Positions 17,114-26,067 are shown, counted from the stretch's first letter. The stretch is DNA of 64,000 nucleotides from Woeseiaceae bacterium (GCA_021773095.1 JAJFKR010000026.1:62001-126000); one strand, 5' to 3'. The notes: a model not told the origin generated them from the sequence alone. Program-made: numbers and translations.

Positions 17114-17656
17114 ATGGAAATCCATACTTTCTTTTTGCATTTGCTGGTCATCTTGCTGATGGCGCGTGTATTTGCGGAAATTGCTTCCCGGCTTCAGACA
17201 CCACCGGTTATCGGAGAAATTCTCGCTGGCGTCCTGCTTGGGCCAAGTCTCCTGGGTTGGATCGAACCGGTCGAGGCAATACGGTTATTGGCCGAAATCG
17301 GCATCATCCTGCTGCTGTTTGAGGTAGGGCTCGATACCGACATCAAAAGGCTCGCAAGAAGCGGTGCCAAGGCCGTAGTCGTTGCCTTGCCCGGTTTCTT
17401 TTTGCCGTTGCTCTTCGGATTTTTGCTCGCTTACTGGATCTTTGATTTGCCACTTCTGGTTGCGCTGTTTATTGGTGGCACGATGACGGCAACGAGTATC
17501 GGAATCACCGTGCGTGTGCTCGCAGACCTGAGCCGACAGGATTCCAGTGAAGGGCAAATCGTTCTGGGCGCCGCCGTATTGGACGACATCCTTGGCGTGG
17601 TCTTGCTGGCTCTGCTCTATGAATTCTCAAGACGCGTGACTCGCCGGGATCGGTAA
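17114..17656 (+). pseudogene. Truncated Kef/NhaP-type cation:proton antiporter
   Basis: The first 170 or so residues of a monovalent cation:proton antiporter-2 (KefB-like) protein: five to six membrane segments with PPVIGEILAGVLLGPSLLG, LLLFEVGLDTD and GGTMTATSIGITVRVL. Family members run to 380 residues or more. Here the frame passes LLALLYEFS and then enters a foreign tail (RRVTRRDR) that is the antisense of the adjacent metallo-hydrolase gene. The break lies near 17625-17645. The second half of the transport domain, including the ion-binding helices, is gone, so activity is unlikely. The ATG at 17114 looks like the native start. Confidence 0.85.
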
Positions 17657-18437
17657 ACAGATCAAAGTCACGCAATTCCTCGGGAATATTTTCTTTGTTC
17701 CGATACGAAGCCGGGGCATGAATTCCGATTGATCGCAACGGGCGAATATAGGTCTCAAGTATGTCGATCCCATCACCCGGGCCAAAAAACCAGTAGGGTG
17801 GCAGGGCGACGCCCGCTTCCTTTTCCTCCCAGTGACGCAGGTGACGAGCGAAATGCTCGCTTTGTGCGTCTGCATCGCCAAAATGCACAACAGTCGCCAC
17901 ATCATCGATAGTGACGCGAAAAGCGATGTTCTCGACGTCCGCATGCCTGTTTGGCCAGCCGGAATGCGGGATGAAGAACCCCTCGACTTCTATATTTCCG
18001 GTTTGCATCAATTTTGGCTCATCGCCGTAGGAAAGATCGAGAACAGTGACACGTTTGAAAATATCGGCCTGATCGCTGCCGGAAATCGCGCGCATTGCAT
18101 CGACAGCCTGTTTCGGGGCATAGAGTCGGGTCGTTTCATGTTGCGTCATCAGTCGCAACATATCGGCCGGGTCAAAATGATCGTGGTGGTAGTGACTAAC
18201 AAAGACGGCGGCGATTTCCTCAAAGGGGTCAGACCCATTTATGATCGCCTCGCGTGTTTCTTCGGGTACCGAAGCGTAATACGTGTCTGCGGGTCGAAAC
18301 ATTGGATCAAACAGGAGCGTGGTTTGTTCGTGAAATACTGCGACACCCTCATTAGCGAGATATTGAATCCGTGACTCCGTATCGGCCAACGCGGTGGTCG
18401 TTGTGAGCAGGAGCAGCAAGATGTGGAGAGAGGGCAT
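17505..18437 (-). pseudogene. 3-prime-truncated MBL-fold metallo-hydrolase
   Basis: An exported metallo-beta-lactamase-fold protein. The signal peptide MPSLHILLLLLTTTTALA supports ATG 18437; alternatives are 18452 and 18470. SHYHHDHFD is the zinc motif, with IPHSGWPN and VVHFGDADA further on, as in UlaG-like hydrolases. Homologous-looking sequence ends at about LFTDPGE (near 17645). The remaining 45 or so residues are the reverse complement of the truncated antiporter gene. The native C-terminus was probably only slightly longer, so the enzyme may still fold. Treat it as a disrupted gene. Confidence 0.75.
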
Positions 18438-18550
18438 TTTCACAGGGTGCATCGTATCAGCGATTGCCAATAGATATGCGATTTAACATAATATACATTA
18501 TGCGCATAAAGGGTGTAAGGGCCTGATAGTAATGTCTCACTTGGGCCAGT

Positions 18551-19972
18551 TAGAGATGTCACACCCTGGTATTTCTTGGTGGTCCCTGCACCCGGTAAAT
18601 ACTTGAAAGACAATTGATTGTTCTGAGCATACTCGCGGTCTGCGAGCAAAGCGAAAGGACAAGCCTATGTCACTGGTGATCATGAGTGAGACAGAGTTAA
18701 GCCGACTAGATTCGGTACGTAAGATCCAGGAAAAGCGTTTGAGCGTCACTGGTGCAGCTAAATTGCACGGTGTCAGCCGACGCCAGGTGCACCGTTGGTT
18801 GCTACGATACGCGGCCGATGGTGCCGCTGGTCTGGTATCAAAACGCCGTGGTAAGCCCAGCAACCGCAAGTATCCGCGTGGCTATCAAAATCAGATCGTA
18901 GAACTGGTTCGCGAGCACTATCATGATTTCGGACCAACTCTGGCCTGCGAGAAGCTTCTGGAACGTCATCAACTGGTTGTTGGCAAAGAGAGACCCTCCG
19001 ACAGTGGATGATCACTGCAGGGCTCTGGACGACCCGCAGACAGCACAACAAGCGCGTGTACCAGCCCAGGAATCGACGAGAATGTGTGGGCGAGCTGATT
19101 CAGATTGACGGCTCACCGCACTGGTGGTTCGAAGATCGAGGACCAAAGTGCACCCTCCTCGTTTTCATCGATGATGCAACCAGTCGACTCATGCATTTAC
19201 AGTTTGCAAAAAGTGAAAGCACCTTCGATTACATGCGTGCGATGCGCCTCTATATTGACCGGCATGGCAAGCCACTGGCGCTGTACAGTGACAAGCACAG
19301 CGTTTTTCGTGTAAACACCAAGGGCGCATTGGGCGGTGACAACATGACTCAGTTCGGTCGGGCCCTGAAGGAACTGAACATTGAGATTCTGTGTGCCAAC
19401 ACCTGTCAGGCCAAAGGTCGTGTCGAACGGGCTAGCCTAACGCTGCAGGACCGTCTCGTAAAAGAACTTCGTTTGGAAGGTATCGATGACATGGCCACAG
19501 CGAATGATTATTTGCCGAAGTTTGTCGAAGACTTCAACCGGCGATTTGCAAAGCCTGCGGCTAACGATAAGGACCTGCATCGGCCGACTGCAGATCACGA
19601 GGATCCGGAGACCATATTGATTGTGAAGGAGCAGCGGACCGTCTCTAACAGTCTCACACTTCAATACGATCGTATTCGATTCTTACTCGAACCCAACGAC
19701 TATACAGCCGGCCTAAAACGGAAAAAGGTCGAGGTTTACGATTTTCCCGATGGACGCATCGAGATACGGCATCAAGGTAAACGCTTGCCTTATCGGATGT
19801 TCGATAAAGTGCGGCACGTTAATCAAGCCGCTATTGTCGACAACAAACGTTTAGGTGCTATTCTCACGGAGATCAAGAAAAAACAATACATAACCGGCCA
19901 ACAAAGATCGATACGGGCTGTCAGTCGCCAAGGCCAGGTTAATAGTCATTTCGATTGACTGTGACATCTCTA
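18551..19972 (+). mobile_element. Insertion sequence, ISNCY/IS1202-like
   Basis: An insertion sequence of about 1.4 kb bounded by a perfect 13-bp inverted repeat, TAGAGATGTCACA at 18551-18563 and its complement at 19960-19972. The true termini may lie some bases further out: left-flanking sequence from 18532 (TGTCTCACTTGGGCCAG) is partly echoed by a second copy of the end near 23163. I could not identify a target-site duplication. The transposase inside is frameshifted, so the element is probably immobile on its own. Confidence 0.8.
18667..19958 (+). pseudogene. ISNCY-family transposase, frameshifted
   Basis: A DDE transposase split into two frames. The first part (18667-19011) is a helix-turn-helix region with GAAKLHGVSRRQVHRWLLRY. 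The second (19008-19958) is the rve-type catalytic core with IQIDGSPHWW, LLVFIDDATSR and CQAKGRVERA. The two would join as GKE-TLRQW-MITAG if one GA were removed from GAGAGA at 18988-18993, so a 2-bp duplication breaks the gene. There is no slippery heptamer, so programmed frameshifting is unlikely. Start ATG 18667; an ATG at 18682 is also possible. Confidence 0.85.
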
Positions 19973-20077
19973 TAAAGGATCGACACCCGATTGCGGGACG
20001 CAGCACAGTGACCGACACGCGTGGCGACTTCCATCGGTCGACGCAACAAGATACGACCGACTGCTATCCGGAGGCGA

Positions 20078-21478
20078 TCAGTTATGTGTCGAGTTGGGCG
20101 AAAAGCCAGACAGAACAAATTTCAAAAGCAGGTCATTGGTGTGTGATTGTTGATTGTAACCACCGCCGGTCAAAACAAGAATGGTGTTGTGCTTGCCAAG
20201 CAGAATCACTTTTTGCCCACCGTTGCCGGATATTTGGGGTATCTCGACGCGTTGGCCGCTCCTGATCAGGTAGCGCCGCCAGAAGAAATAACCGTAGGGT
20301 GTATTGCTTATCTCGGACTGTTTTGAGGTCAGCCGGGCGATCCACTCGGCAGAGACGACTTGTTGTCCTTCCCACATGCCCTCGTCCGCCAGCAGGATTC
20401 CGATTTTCATCATGTCACGGGGCCTCAGCCAGGCCTGCGCATAATTTTCGACATTAGAAAGGTCGGGGCGAAAGTCCCATTGATAGTGGTTAACGCCCAG
20501 CGGCTCGAACAAAACGCTGTCTGCATATTCCTTGAGAGGTATGCCAACCACCTTCTCAATAATCTTGCCGATGAGTATCACATTCCCGGAGCAATACGAG
20601 CCCTTTCCTCCCGGCGCGTCTATCATGGGTAAATCGAGCATGAGCCGAGCCCAGTCGTCACAATCAAGGCCCGATTGCATAGACAGCAAGTCGTGAATAG
20701 TCATCGCACGCTTATTGTCATCGACATGCTGCAGATCTGTGTATTCATCGAAAAAAGGCAAGACCTTCAGATCGGTGGAAGATATGAGTCCAGAATCGAG
20801 CGCTGCGCCCAGCAGCAATGCCATCAACGTCTTAGTCGCGGATCGCTGCTGGTGTAGCGTGTCGCGATTAAATCCATAGAAGTACTCTTCAAATACGAGC
20901 TTTCCTTCCCGATACAAAAGTACACTTTCAACACCGGGATATGAATCTGCGTAAATCTCCGTTGTCATGGATGAGAGGCGTTCAATTAATGGATCATCAG
21001 TACCGGACGATTCAACAGCAATTCCATCGTCTGTATCGTCAGGAGCCCGATACGCATACTGTTGCGGTGCTCCTTCAGGACGAGCGTGCCATATAGAGGA
21101 TGGAAGACGAATGCTTCTATCCAGCATACGGAACAAGGGATTACTTTCGGGATCCGGAGAGCGGTTCTCGCGGTACCCGATAATCTCGCCATTATCGCCG
21201 CGAACGAACACAACCTCTACGCCACCGGCATTCAGGAAGACATCTTTCCTCACGGGACTCAACGGATAGCGCGCCCCATTGATCGAAGCGTACAGAAGCT
21301 GGTCGTTTGGGCCGCGAACAATGATAAGCGTCGAGTTGTTCTCGTACTCATATTGTCCCTCATATCCTGACAGTGCGGGCTCGATATGAGCGCTTGATAC
21401 AAGCCCGGCTGTTGGGTTATCCGGCGGCGAACAAGCTGACAAAGCCAAGGGCAGAATGGCCACTCGTAATCTGCACAT
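20078..21478 (-). CDS. Serine hydrolase, beta-lactamase/class C family lipoprotein
   Basis: 466 residues from ATG 21478, chosen because it places a lipobox (LALSACS) at residues 11-17. The catalytic SxxK is in RSATKTLM, the YxS/N-type motif in GSYCSGNVILIG, and the third motif is SGNGGQKVILL. Folds of this type act as esterases, D-aminopeptidases or beta-lactamase relatives on the outer face of the cell. An N-terminal domain of about 150 residues precedes the hydrolase. The gene ends about 105 bp after the IS inverted repeat and is intact. Substrate unknown. Confidence 0.88.
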   Translation of the reverse strand: MCRLRVAILPLALSACSPPDNPTAGLVSSAHIEPALSGYEGQYEYENNSTLIIVRGPNDQLLYASINGARYPLSPVRKDVFLNAGGVEVVFVRGDNGEIIGYRENRSPDPESNPLFRMLDRSIRLPSSIWHARPEGAPQQYAYRAPDDTDDGIAVESSGTDDPLIERLSSMTTEIYADSYPGVESVLLYREGKLVFEEYFYGFNRDTLHQQRSATKTLMALLLGAALDSGLISSTDLKVLPFFDEYTDLQHVDDNKRAMTIHDLLSMQSGLDCDDWARLMLDLPMIDAPGGKGSYCSGNVILIGKIIEKVVGIPLKEYADSVLFEPLGVNHYQWDFRPDLSNVENYAQAWLRPRDMMKIGILLADEGMWEGQQVVSAEWIARLTSKQSEISNTPYGYFFWRRYLIRSGQRVEIPQISGNGGQKVILLGKHNTILVLTGGGYNQQSHTNDLLLKFVLSGFSPNSTHN

Positions 21479-21595
21479 GCTATCCCCATGATTGGTTTCC
21501 GTATCATCGACACGGCTATATTCTTCCAATAGTGATGCCAACTTGACGTTTCAGCGAACGCCATCCAGGCAATCATAGTTCGCTGTTCGTCTGAG

Positions 21596-22114
21596 CTAGT
21601 TCCGCCGAATATAGATGAGTTTTTCTTCCTCTACATCCTGACCATCCCGCAACGCGACGTAGACGTGTAACTCGTCCGGTGAAACCTGATAGAAACTCAA
21701 TCCTGAAAAGTGGACAGCATCATCGTCGGCCCTGATGAACGGAAACCTGATGTAGTCCGCCTTGTCCTCCCACGCCGTGAAGTCGGCATTGAAGTGTTTC
21801 AATTTCAGGATTAGCGAGCCCTGCTCCTCTACGAGGAGCATGAATTCGTAGAACAGGATCTCACCGTCCTTCGTCAGCTTGAAGCTTCCAACCATGGTTC
21901 CTGCCGACGGTGGGCTCCAGACCTCCTCTGCTGTTCCGCCCATTGCAGGTCCGGACCATGCACCTACCAGCCAACTCATGTCTCTCAGGGTTGCCCGCGG
22001 TGTCGAACCTGGATTGTCGAGCTTGAAGGTGTGCTCGGTATTTGATGATTGTGCCATCACGGGAGCCGCAACCAGCATCGCCACGATTGCGACGATCTTC
22101 AATATGGAGGGCAC
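21596..22114 (-). CDS. DUF6265-type exported protein
   Basis: About 172 residues. GTG 22114 follows the VOC gene stop by one base and yields a signal peptide (ILKIVAIVAMLVAAPVMAQ), so I prefer it to the upstream ATG 22171 that overlaps the VOC gene. The mature chain has SWLVGAWSGP, EEVWSPPSAGTMVGSF and LKLKHFNADFTAWEDK, the pattern of DUF6265, a calycin-like beta-barrel family of unknown role. It is co-transcribed with the VOC gene and probably controlled by the divergent HxlR-type regulator. Confidence 0.8.
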   Translation of the reverse strand: MPSILKIVAIVAMLVAAPVMAQSSNTEHTFKLDNPGSTPRATLRDMSWLVGAWSGPAMGGTAEEVWSPPSAGTMVGSFKLTKDGEILFYEFMLLVEEQGSLILKLKHFNADFTAWEDKADYIRFPFIRADDDAVHFSGLSFYQVSPDELHVYVALRDGQDVEEEKLIYIRRN

Positions 22115-22115
22115 G

Positions 22116-22496
22116 TCAATCGTTTGCCCGAAGGTCTTGCGATAACATGAGTGGATTGTCATCCAGGTCAAAGAACGTCAGCAAGCTAACCATACCTTCG
22201 ATCGTCAGAATGTCTCCGTCAATGCGGACATCAGCCGCCTCCAGCGCAGATCTTGCGCCTGCGATGTCCCTGACACCAAATGTTGGCGTCACGGCTCCGG
22301 GACGGGGGGCCTCCACAACGCTCAATCCCACATTGACTTCCGGTACCGCGGAGGCCATCTCGCACCAGCCCATATCATCTAACCTGTAAAGCAGGGAAAA
22401 GCCCAATACGCTCTCGTACCAAGCGATGGACCTGTCGAGATCTGAGACAGGCATTGAGATCGTCAGGTCACCTGCATAGTCGGTTATTGCAGACAT
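22116..22496 (-). CDS. VOC (glyoxalase/bleomycin resistance) family protein
   Basis: 126 residues of the vicinal oxygen chelate superfamily: DLDRSIAWYESVLGFSLLYR at the start and TIEGMVSLLTFFDLDDNPL near the end, with two beta-alpha-beta-beta-beta repeats. It may bind metal or a small hydrophobic ligand. Members of this group next to HxlR or MarR regulators often act on reactive or antibiotic compounds, but the substrate cannot be told. It is the first gene of a two-gene operon with the DUF6265 gene. Confidence 0.85.
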   Translation of the reverse strand: MSAITDYAGDLTISMPVSDLDRSIAWYESVLGFSLLYRLDDMGWCEMASAVPEVNVGLSVVEAPRPGAVTPTFGVRDIAGARSALEAADVRIDGDILTIEGMVSLLTFFDLDDNPLMLSQDLRAND

Positions 22497-22527
22497 AGAG
22501 AAAGCTCCTAAAGAGAAAGTGGTTCTT

Positions 22528-22548
22528 ATTTTATAGTTAATATATAAT
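22528..22548. promoter_or_regulatory. Candidate HxlR-type operator in divergent promoter
   Basis: An AT-rich imperfect palindrome, ATTTTATA-gttaa-TATATAAT (7 of 8 positions pair), lies between the VOC operon and the divergent regulator, 8 bp before the regulator's GTG. Position and symmetry fit an autoregulatory operator. No motif database comparison was possible. Confidence 0.4.
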
Positions 22549-22555
22549 TCGTCAA

Positions 22556-23113
22556 GTGAAAGATGATCTGAATATGCAACGACTCGACCCTTTGGTCGAA
22601 TTGGTCCACCATCGATGGAACATTCCGATCATCGCCGAGCTTCATCGACAATCAGGCGCCAAGTTCGTAACTTTGGCTAAGTCACTGGATGTTGGCCGAG
22701 CATCGCTTAGCGCATCCCTGAATGATCTGATAGAACTTGGTCTGGTTGCGAGGAATCCCGGTCACGGACATCCAATGCGCCCTGAATACCTGCTGACGGA
22801 TGCCGGGCTCGCAATAGGTGACGAATGCCGGTTACTGCGGGACGTTGTCAAGCGGCGCGGTGAAGAAGACATTGCTTACCGAAAGTGGACCCTACCGCTC
22901 GTTGTCGCAATTGGAGACGACGTGCGCCGATTCAAAGATGTTCAGCTGATACTTCCGGACGCGACACCGCGGGCCATCACGCTCGGATTGAAATCCATGC
23001 TGTCGGAGAAATGGGCCAAGCGTACAGTGGTCGATGACTTCCCACCGACGACCGGATATTCCCTTCTCCCCAAGGGCCGCAGCATATTCAGTACCGCAAA
23101 GTGCCTGCTTTGA
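22556..23113 (+). CDS. Winged-helix HxlR/MarR-like transcriptional regulator
   Basis: 185 residues with an N-terminal winged helix (about 1-95): HHRWNIPIIAELHR resembles the HxlR recognition core, followed by TLAKSLDVGRASLSASLNDLI and a wing at ARNPGHGHPMRPEYLLTD. The C-terminal 90 residues are an unassigned domain. GTG 22556 or ATG 22574 could be the start. It is divergent from the VOC/DUF6265 operon and probably its regulator. Confidence 0.8.
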   Translation: MKDDLNMQRLDPLVELVHHRWNIPIIAELHRQSGAKFVTLAKSLDVGRASLSASLNDLIELGLVARNPGHGHPMRPEYLLTDAGLAIGDECRLLRDVVKRRGEEDIAYRKWTLPLVVAIGDDVRRFKDVQLILPDATPRAITLGLKSMLSEKWAKRTVVDDFPPTTGYSLLPKGRSIFSTAKCLL

Positions 23114-23162
23114 GCTGCCCGATAGAGCACTACACCAAAGTAGCACGGTATTCTTGACTAAC

Positions 23163-23180
23163 TGTGACATTTCTAACTGG
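23163..23180 (-). repeat. Solo IS end matching the ISNCY-like element
   Basis: TGTGACATTTCTAACTGG here matches the reverse complement of the left end of the IS at 18546-18563 at 17 of 18 positions, and GACAT recurs at a similar distance outside it (23191-23195). No transposase remnant lies beside it. It is read as a leftover end of a second copy, so 18.5-23.2 kb may be an old composite transposon carrying the serine hydrolase and VOC/HxlR genes. Confidence 0.6.
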
Positions 23181-23348
23181 TTAGGATGGGGACATCTGTA
23201 ATCTGCGTTGACAAAGGGTCCAGCTTACGCCGATTTGCCCACTCCTACTCAAGGCACGCGTCGTTCGAGTGCGTTAAATCGCTTGCACAGTGCTCAATCC
23301 TCACGACTTGACGCAAGTTCAAGCAATGCAGGAAATACGCAACAAGCC

Positions 23349-24085
23349 ATGAAAAGAAGGCGGCCGGTGATACGTAGACCCCTGCCTCGCTGGTCGCAGC
23401 AATGGTGGATCTGGTTCACCGCAATCTTCGCGATCACATTCGTGTCGTTCTGGCCCAGTTTCTTTTCAGCAATAGTCAACATTTAAACTCACATCGTCAT
23501 ACATGGGATCAGCGCGATCGCCTGGATGCTGCTGACAATTATCCAGGCATCGTTGATCAAGAGTGACTGGCGCAAACATCACCGCGCGGTGGGCTATTTT
23601 TCGCTCACGCTTGCGGCGACTTTGGTGCTGAGCGGGCTTTGGGTGATCCAGACGATGCTCTTTGGCGACGGCGGCACAGTGGACGGGATCCCCCCTGCTG
23701 GCGATTAAGTTCTTCTACATCGATTTTACTGCGCTGGTGCTGTTTTGCGTTTTCCTTGGGCTAGCGATCAAGGCGGCGCGATATTCCGCTTCACCTGCGG
23801 TTGATGGCCTGCACCGCAATTATCCCACTCGAAGCAGCGTTGGAGCGGACCTATATTTATGGGACGCCAAATCTTGTGCCTAATTTCGACGTCGCCCTCT
23901 ATGCATCCGTCGTCACGCTCATTATGGTCACCGCTGTGCTGGTAGCGAGCGAATGGTGGTATGGTCGGTCACGATGGCCGTTTGCAATTCTGTTGGCCTA
24001 CTTCGTGACCATGTTGCTCACGACAGACGTGATCGCACAGACGGAGTGGTTCAATTCTTTGGCAATTAGTTACGCCAATATTTGA
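23349..24085 (+). pseudogene. Decayed multi-pass membrane protein gene (DUF2306-like)
   Basis: Reading across frames recovers one protein of about 245 residues with six or so membrane helices: MKRRRPVIRRPLPRW at the start, then HIVIHGISAIAWMLLTIIQ, HHRAVGYFSLTLAA, ACTAIIPLEAALERTYIYG and FAILLAYFVTMLL. Three lesions break it: an in-frame TAA at 23484-23486 (CAA would restore glutamine), an extra C in the C6 run at 23690-23695, and a shift near 23775-23782 best explained by loss of GC. The HxxHG...Q...HR pattern recalls DUF2306 or cytochrome b561-like membrane proteins. Three independent hits argue for true decay rather than sequencing error. Confidence 0.8.
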
Positions 24086-24174
24086 CCCTGCAGAAAGGGT
24101 AATTCGCGACCGGGATTCATAAGGGATTCGCCGAAACACCCACTCCCCCACTACGCAGAGATTCCGATACGTCT

Positions 24175-24720
24175 ATGAACAAGTTAGCGGTCTTGTTGTT
24201 TCTTCTCGGCATCGGCGTGCCCGTTCAAACTACGGCAGCTACGCTCACCAAAGATGACGTCAAGGTTTTGCCGCACTGTTCGTTCAAGCTCTCCGTGCAT
24301 ACAAGCGCCAGCAAGAACACTATTTGGAGGCTATGGTCAGACGTAGAGAATTGGAAGGAATTCGATACGGAACTTCGGTATTCGTACCTGGTGGGCGACA
24401 GCAAATTCTCCGCTGGTGCAATCGGTTATCTGAAGGCAAACGGAGCGCCGAAGACCAAATTTGTGCTGACTGAATTTGAAGAGCTCGAATCGTTCACGGA
24501 AAGCCTGAGAATTCCACTCTTCCAGGTAATCGAACTAAAACGGTATTTTGAAGCGGATAGCAATGGCGGTACGACGTTCACGCACGAGGTGGTTTTCAAG
24601 GGTGGGCTGAAATTTATCATGTACTCGCTGTTGGCAGGGAAGTTCAAAAGGGAACTCGTAAACGTAATGGAAAATCTAAAGGAAGTGGCCGAACGCGAAG
24701 AGCTTCAGCAAAGCGAATAA
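24175..24720 (+). CDS. SRPBCC-fold (polyketide cyclase-like) exported protein
   Basis: 181 residues with a signal peptide (about 1-22, ending TTAA) and a START/Bet v1-like domain: FKLSVHTSASKNTIWRLW, WKEFDTELRYSYL and a C-terminal helix KRELVNVMENLKEVAERE. Such folds bind hydrophobic ligands in a deep cavity. Function cannot be assigned. It is intact although it lies among pseudogenes. Confidence 0.82.
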   Translation: MNKLAVLLFLLGIGVPVQTTAATLTKDDVKVLPHCSFKLSVHTSASKNTIWRLWSDVENWKEFDTELRYSYLVGDSKFSAGAIGYLKANGAPKTKFVLTEFEELESFTESLRIPLFQVIELKRYFEADSNGGTTFTHEVVFKGGLKFIMYSLLAGKFKRELVNVMENLKEVAEREELQQSE

Positions 24721-24788
24721 ACGCCTGAAGAATCCGGCAGCACTGTCGGCGAAATAATCGCTGGATTTGGCTGTCATTGAATGTTCGA

Positions 24789-24833
24789 TTGACTATCAAT
24801 GTACGATCGCCTACAGTGCCTACAGTAGCTACT
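24789..24833 (+). promoter_or_regulatory. Toxin-antitoxin promoter and operator
   Basis: TTGACT (24789-24794) and TACAGT (24812-24817) are spaced by 17 bp and read as a sigma-70 promoter. The perfect 10-bp palindrome AGTAGCTACT (24824-24833) follows, 17 bp before the antitoxin ATG. Phd/YefM antitoxins repress their own operons through palindromes of this kind, so the site is a likely operator. Confidence 0.55.
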
Positions 24834-24850
24834 ACAGCGAGAGGCCAATC

Positions 24851-25141
24851 ATGAAGACAGTTGCTGCCAAAGAAGCCAAGAACCGCTTCGGTCAATTAAT
24901 TGATGATGCACAACGTGGTCCTGTGACAATTGAAAAGAACGGCCGACCGTTTGCGGTGGTGCAATCGTACGAAGATTTTCAACTATCCGAACGGGCGAAG
25001 TTGGATTCATTGCGAGCCGCCATCAACGAGGCACGCGAACAGTACGCACAAGGCCTCGGCAAACCTTTTGACCAGTCGGCTGTTGATGCAATCAAGTCCG
25101 AGGGTCGCCAGACATTGGCCGAGCGTGATGCCGACAATTGA
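24851..25141 (+). CDS. Phd/YefM-family antitoxin
   Basis: 96 residues. MKTVAAKEAKNRFGQLIDDA is the Phd/YefM N-terminal fold that dimerises and binds DNA, followed by GPVTIEKNGRPFAVVQSYEDF. The C-terminal half is the flexible toxin-neutralising segment. The ATG at 24851 follows GAGAGGCC. The stop overlaps the toxin's TTG start, the usual coupling in such operons. Confidence 0.92.
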   Translation: MKTVAAKEAKNRFGQLIDDAQRGPVTIEKNGRPFAVVQSYEDFQLSERAKLDSLRAAINEAREQYAQGLGKPFDQSAVDAIKSEGRQTLAERDADN

Positions 25142-25431
25142 AGGCCCTCGAGTATCAGCCAACGGCCAAAGCAGATCTACTCGGGGCATGGGTACGGGTC
25201 GCGGACGATCGTGGCGCCGACGCGGCCGATGCCTACGTAGAAAAATTACAAGACCTGTGTGAGCTAATCGCGAGCCAGCCAGAAATGGGAGTAGCAAGAC
25301 CTGATGTAACCAAAAATGTGCGGTCATTTCCCGTCGACAGCTATGTCATCTACTATGAAGATGCAGGTTCGAGTTTGAGGATATTGCGGGTTTGGCATTC
25401 ATCGCAAGATCCAACCAGATTACACATATGA
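25138..25431 (+). CDS. RelE/ParE-family toxin
   Basis: 97 residues with the ParE-like core: YQPTAKADLLGAWVRVADDRG, then RSFPVDSYVIYYEDAG and LRILRVWHSSQD at the C-terminus. ParE toxins poison gyrase and RelE toxins cut mRNA; the VDSYVIYY and RVWH pattern is closer to ParE. TTG 25138 overlaps the antitoxin stop as TTGA. The pair sits in the scarred accessory region and may act as a stabilising addiction module. Confidence 0.88.
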   Translation: MKALEYQPTAKADLLGAWVRVADDRGADAADAYVEKLQDLCELIASQPEMGVARPDVTKNVRSFPVDSYVIYYEDAGSSLRILRVWHSSQDPTRLHI

Positions 25432-25508
25432 CAGCGGCGCAAAGAAGATGGTGGTTACCCGCAAATTGGTTCCTCCACAATACAGGCTCCAATTCACCGG
25501 CGATGAAC

Positions 25509-25975
25509 ATGAGAACAATCCACAAATTCAATGCCATTGTTCTGGCGTTATTTCTTGCCATTCATTTGGCAACGCATTTGAGCGGAATATTCGGTATTGC
25601 TACCTATAACAGCGTCCAGGCGGCATTTCGGATTGTGTACAGACAGCCTGTGATCGAAGTGTTTCTGCTGGCTTCGTTTTCATTTTCATGGTGCAATATC
25701 TTTTTTCACTGGGCATGACCCGATTGTACTTCGATCTGGACACAACATTTTACTGGCCGGCATCTGTGTTGAGTGGTCCACCCTTCATTTATTACTTCAT
25801 ACCGTACTATTTCTTGGGTGTTTTCGCGGTCGTAGCACACCTCGGCGCTGGCGTTTCAGCGGCAATCCTGCCGATCATTGCGGGCGCGTATTTCGAAATC
25901 GATCTTCCGCAGGAGTGGATCGATTACTTGCTCTGGTACGTCCCGTCTTTCGAGCCAGGCGCTAAGTTCTATTGA
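25509..25975 (+). pseudogene. Broken small membrane protein gene
   Basis: Two frames together encode parts of one membrane protein: MRTIHKFNAIVLALFLAIHL through IEVFLLASFSFSW in the first, and RLYFDLDTTFYWPASVLSGP through ILPIIAG in the second, starting near 25690. The helix that should follow the second membrane segment is missing, so an internal deletion with frame change near 25690 is inferred. The pattern recalls small four-helix respiratory or succinate-dehydrogenase-like membrane proteins. ATG 25509 (or 25503) would be the original start. Confidence 0.6.
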
Positions 25976-25990
25976 AAGGGTAGACATATG

Positions 25991-26020
25991 AGAAAAAGCC
26001 CGGCAGGCCGGGCTTTTTCT
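25991..26020. terminator. Bidirectional rho-independent terminator
   Basis: A perfect 14-bp stem, AGAAAAAGCCCGGC and GCCGGGCTTTTTCT, separated by two bases, gives a GC-rich hairpin with a T run on either strand. It sits between the 3-prime end of the broken gene and the 3-prime end of the TonB receptor, so it can stop both. Confidence 0.9.
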
Positions 26021-26067
26021 GTTTAGTACCAGGGGCCAAACGACCCCATCTTTCCTAACTGTCGGGA

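Noticed and set aside
18980..19010. Programmed -1 frameshift for the transposase
   Set aside because: No slippery heptamer is present; removing one GA dinucleotide restores a single ordinary frame, so mutation is simpler.
23208..23486. Intact 92-residue membrane protein gene
   Set aside because: Its only hydrophobic part continues in the same frame beyond the stop as the rest of one membrane protein, so it is the front of a pseudogene.
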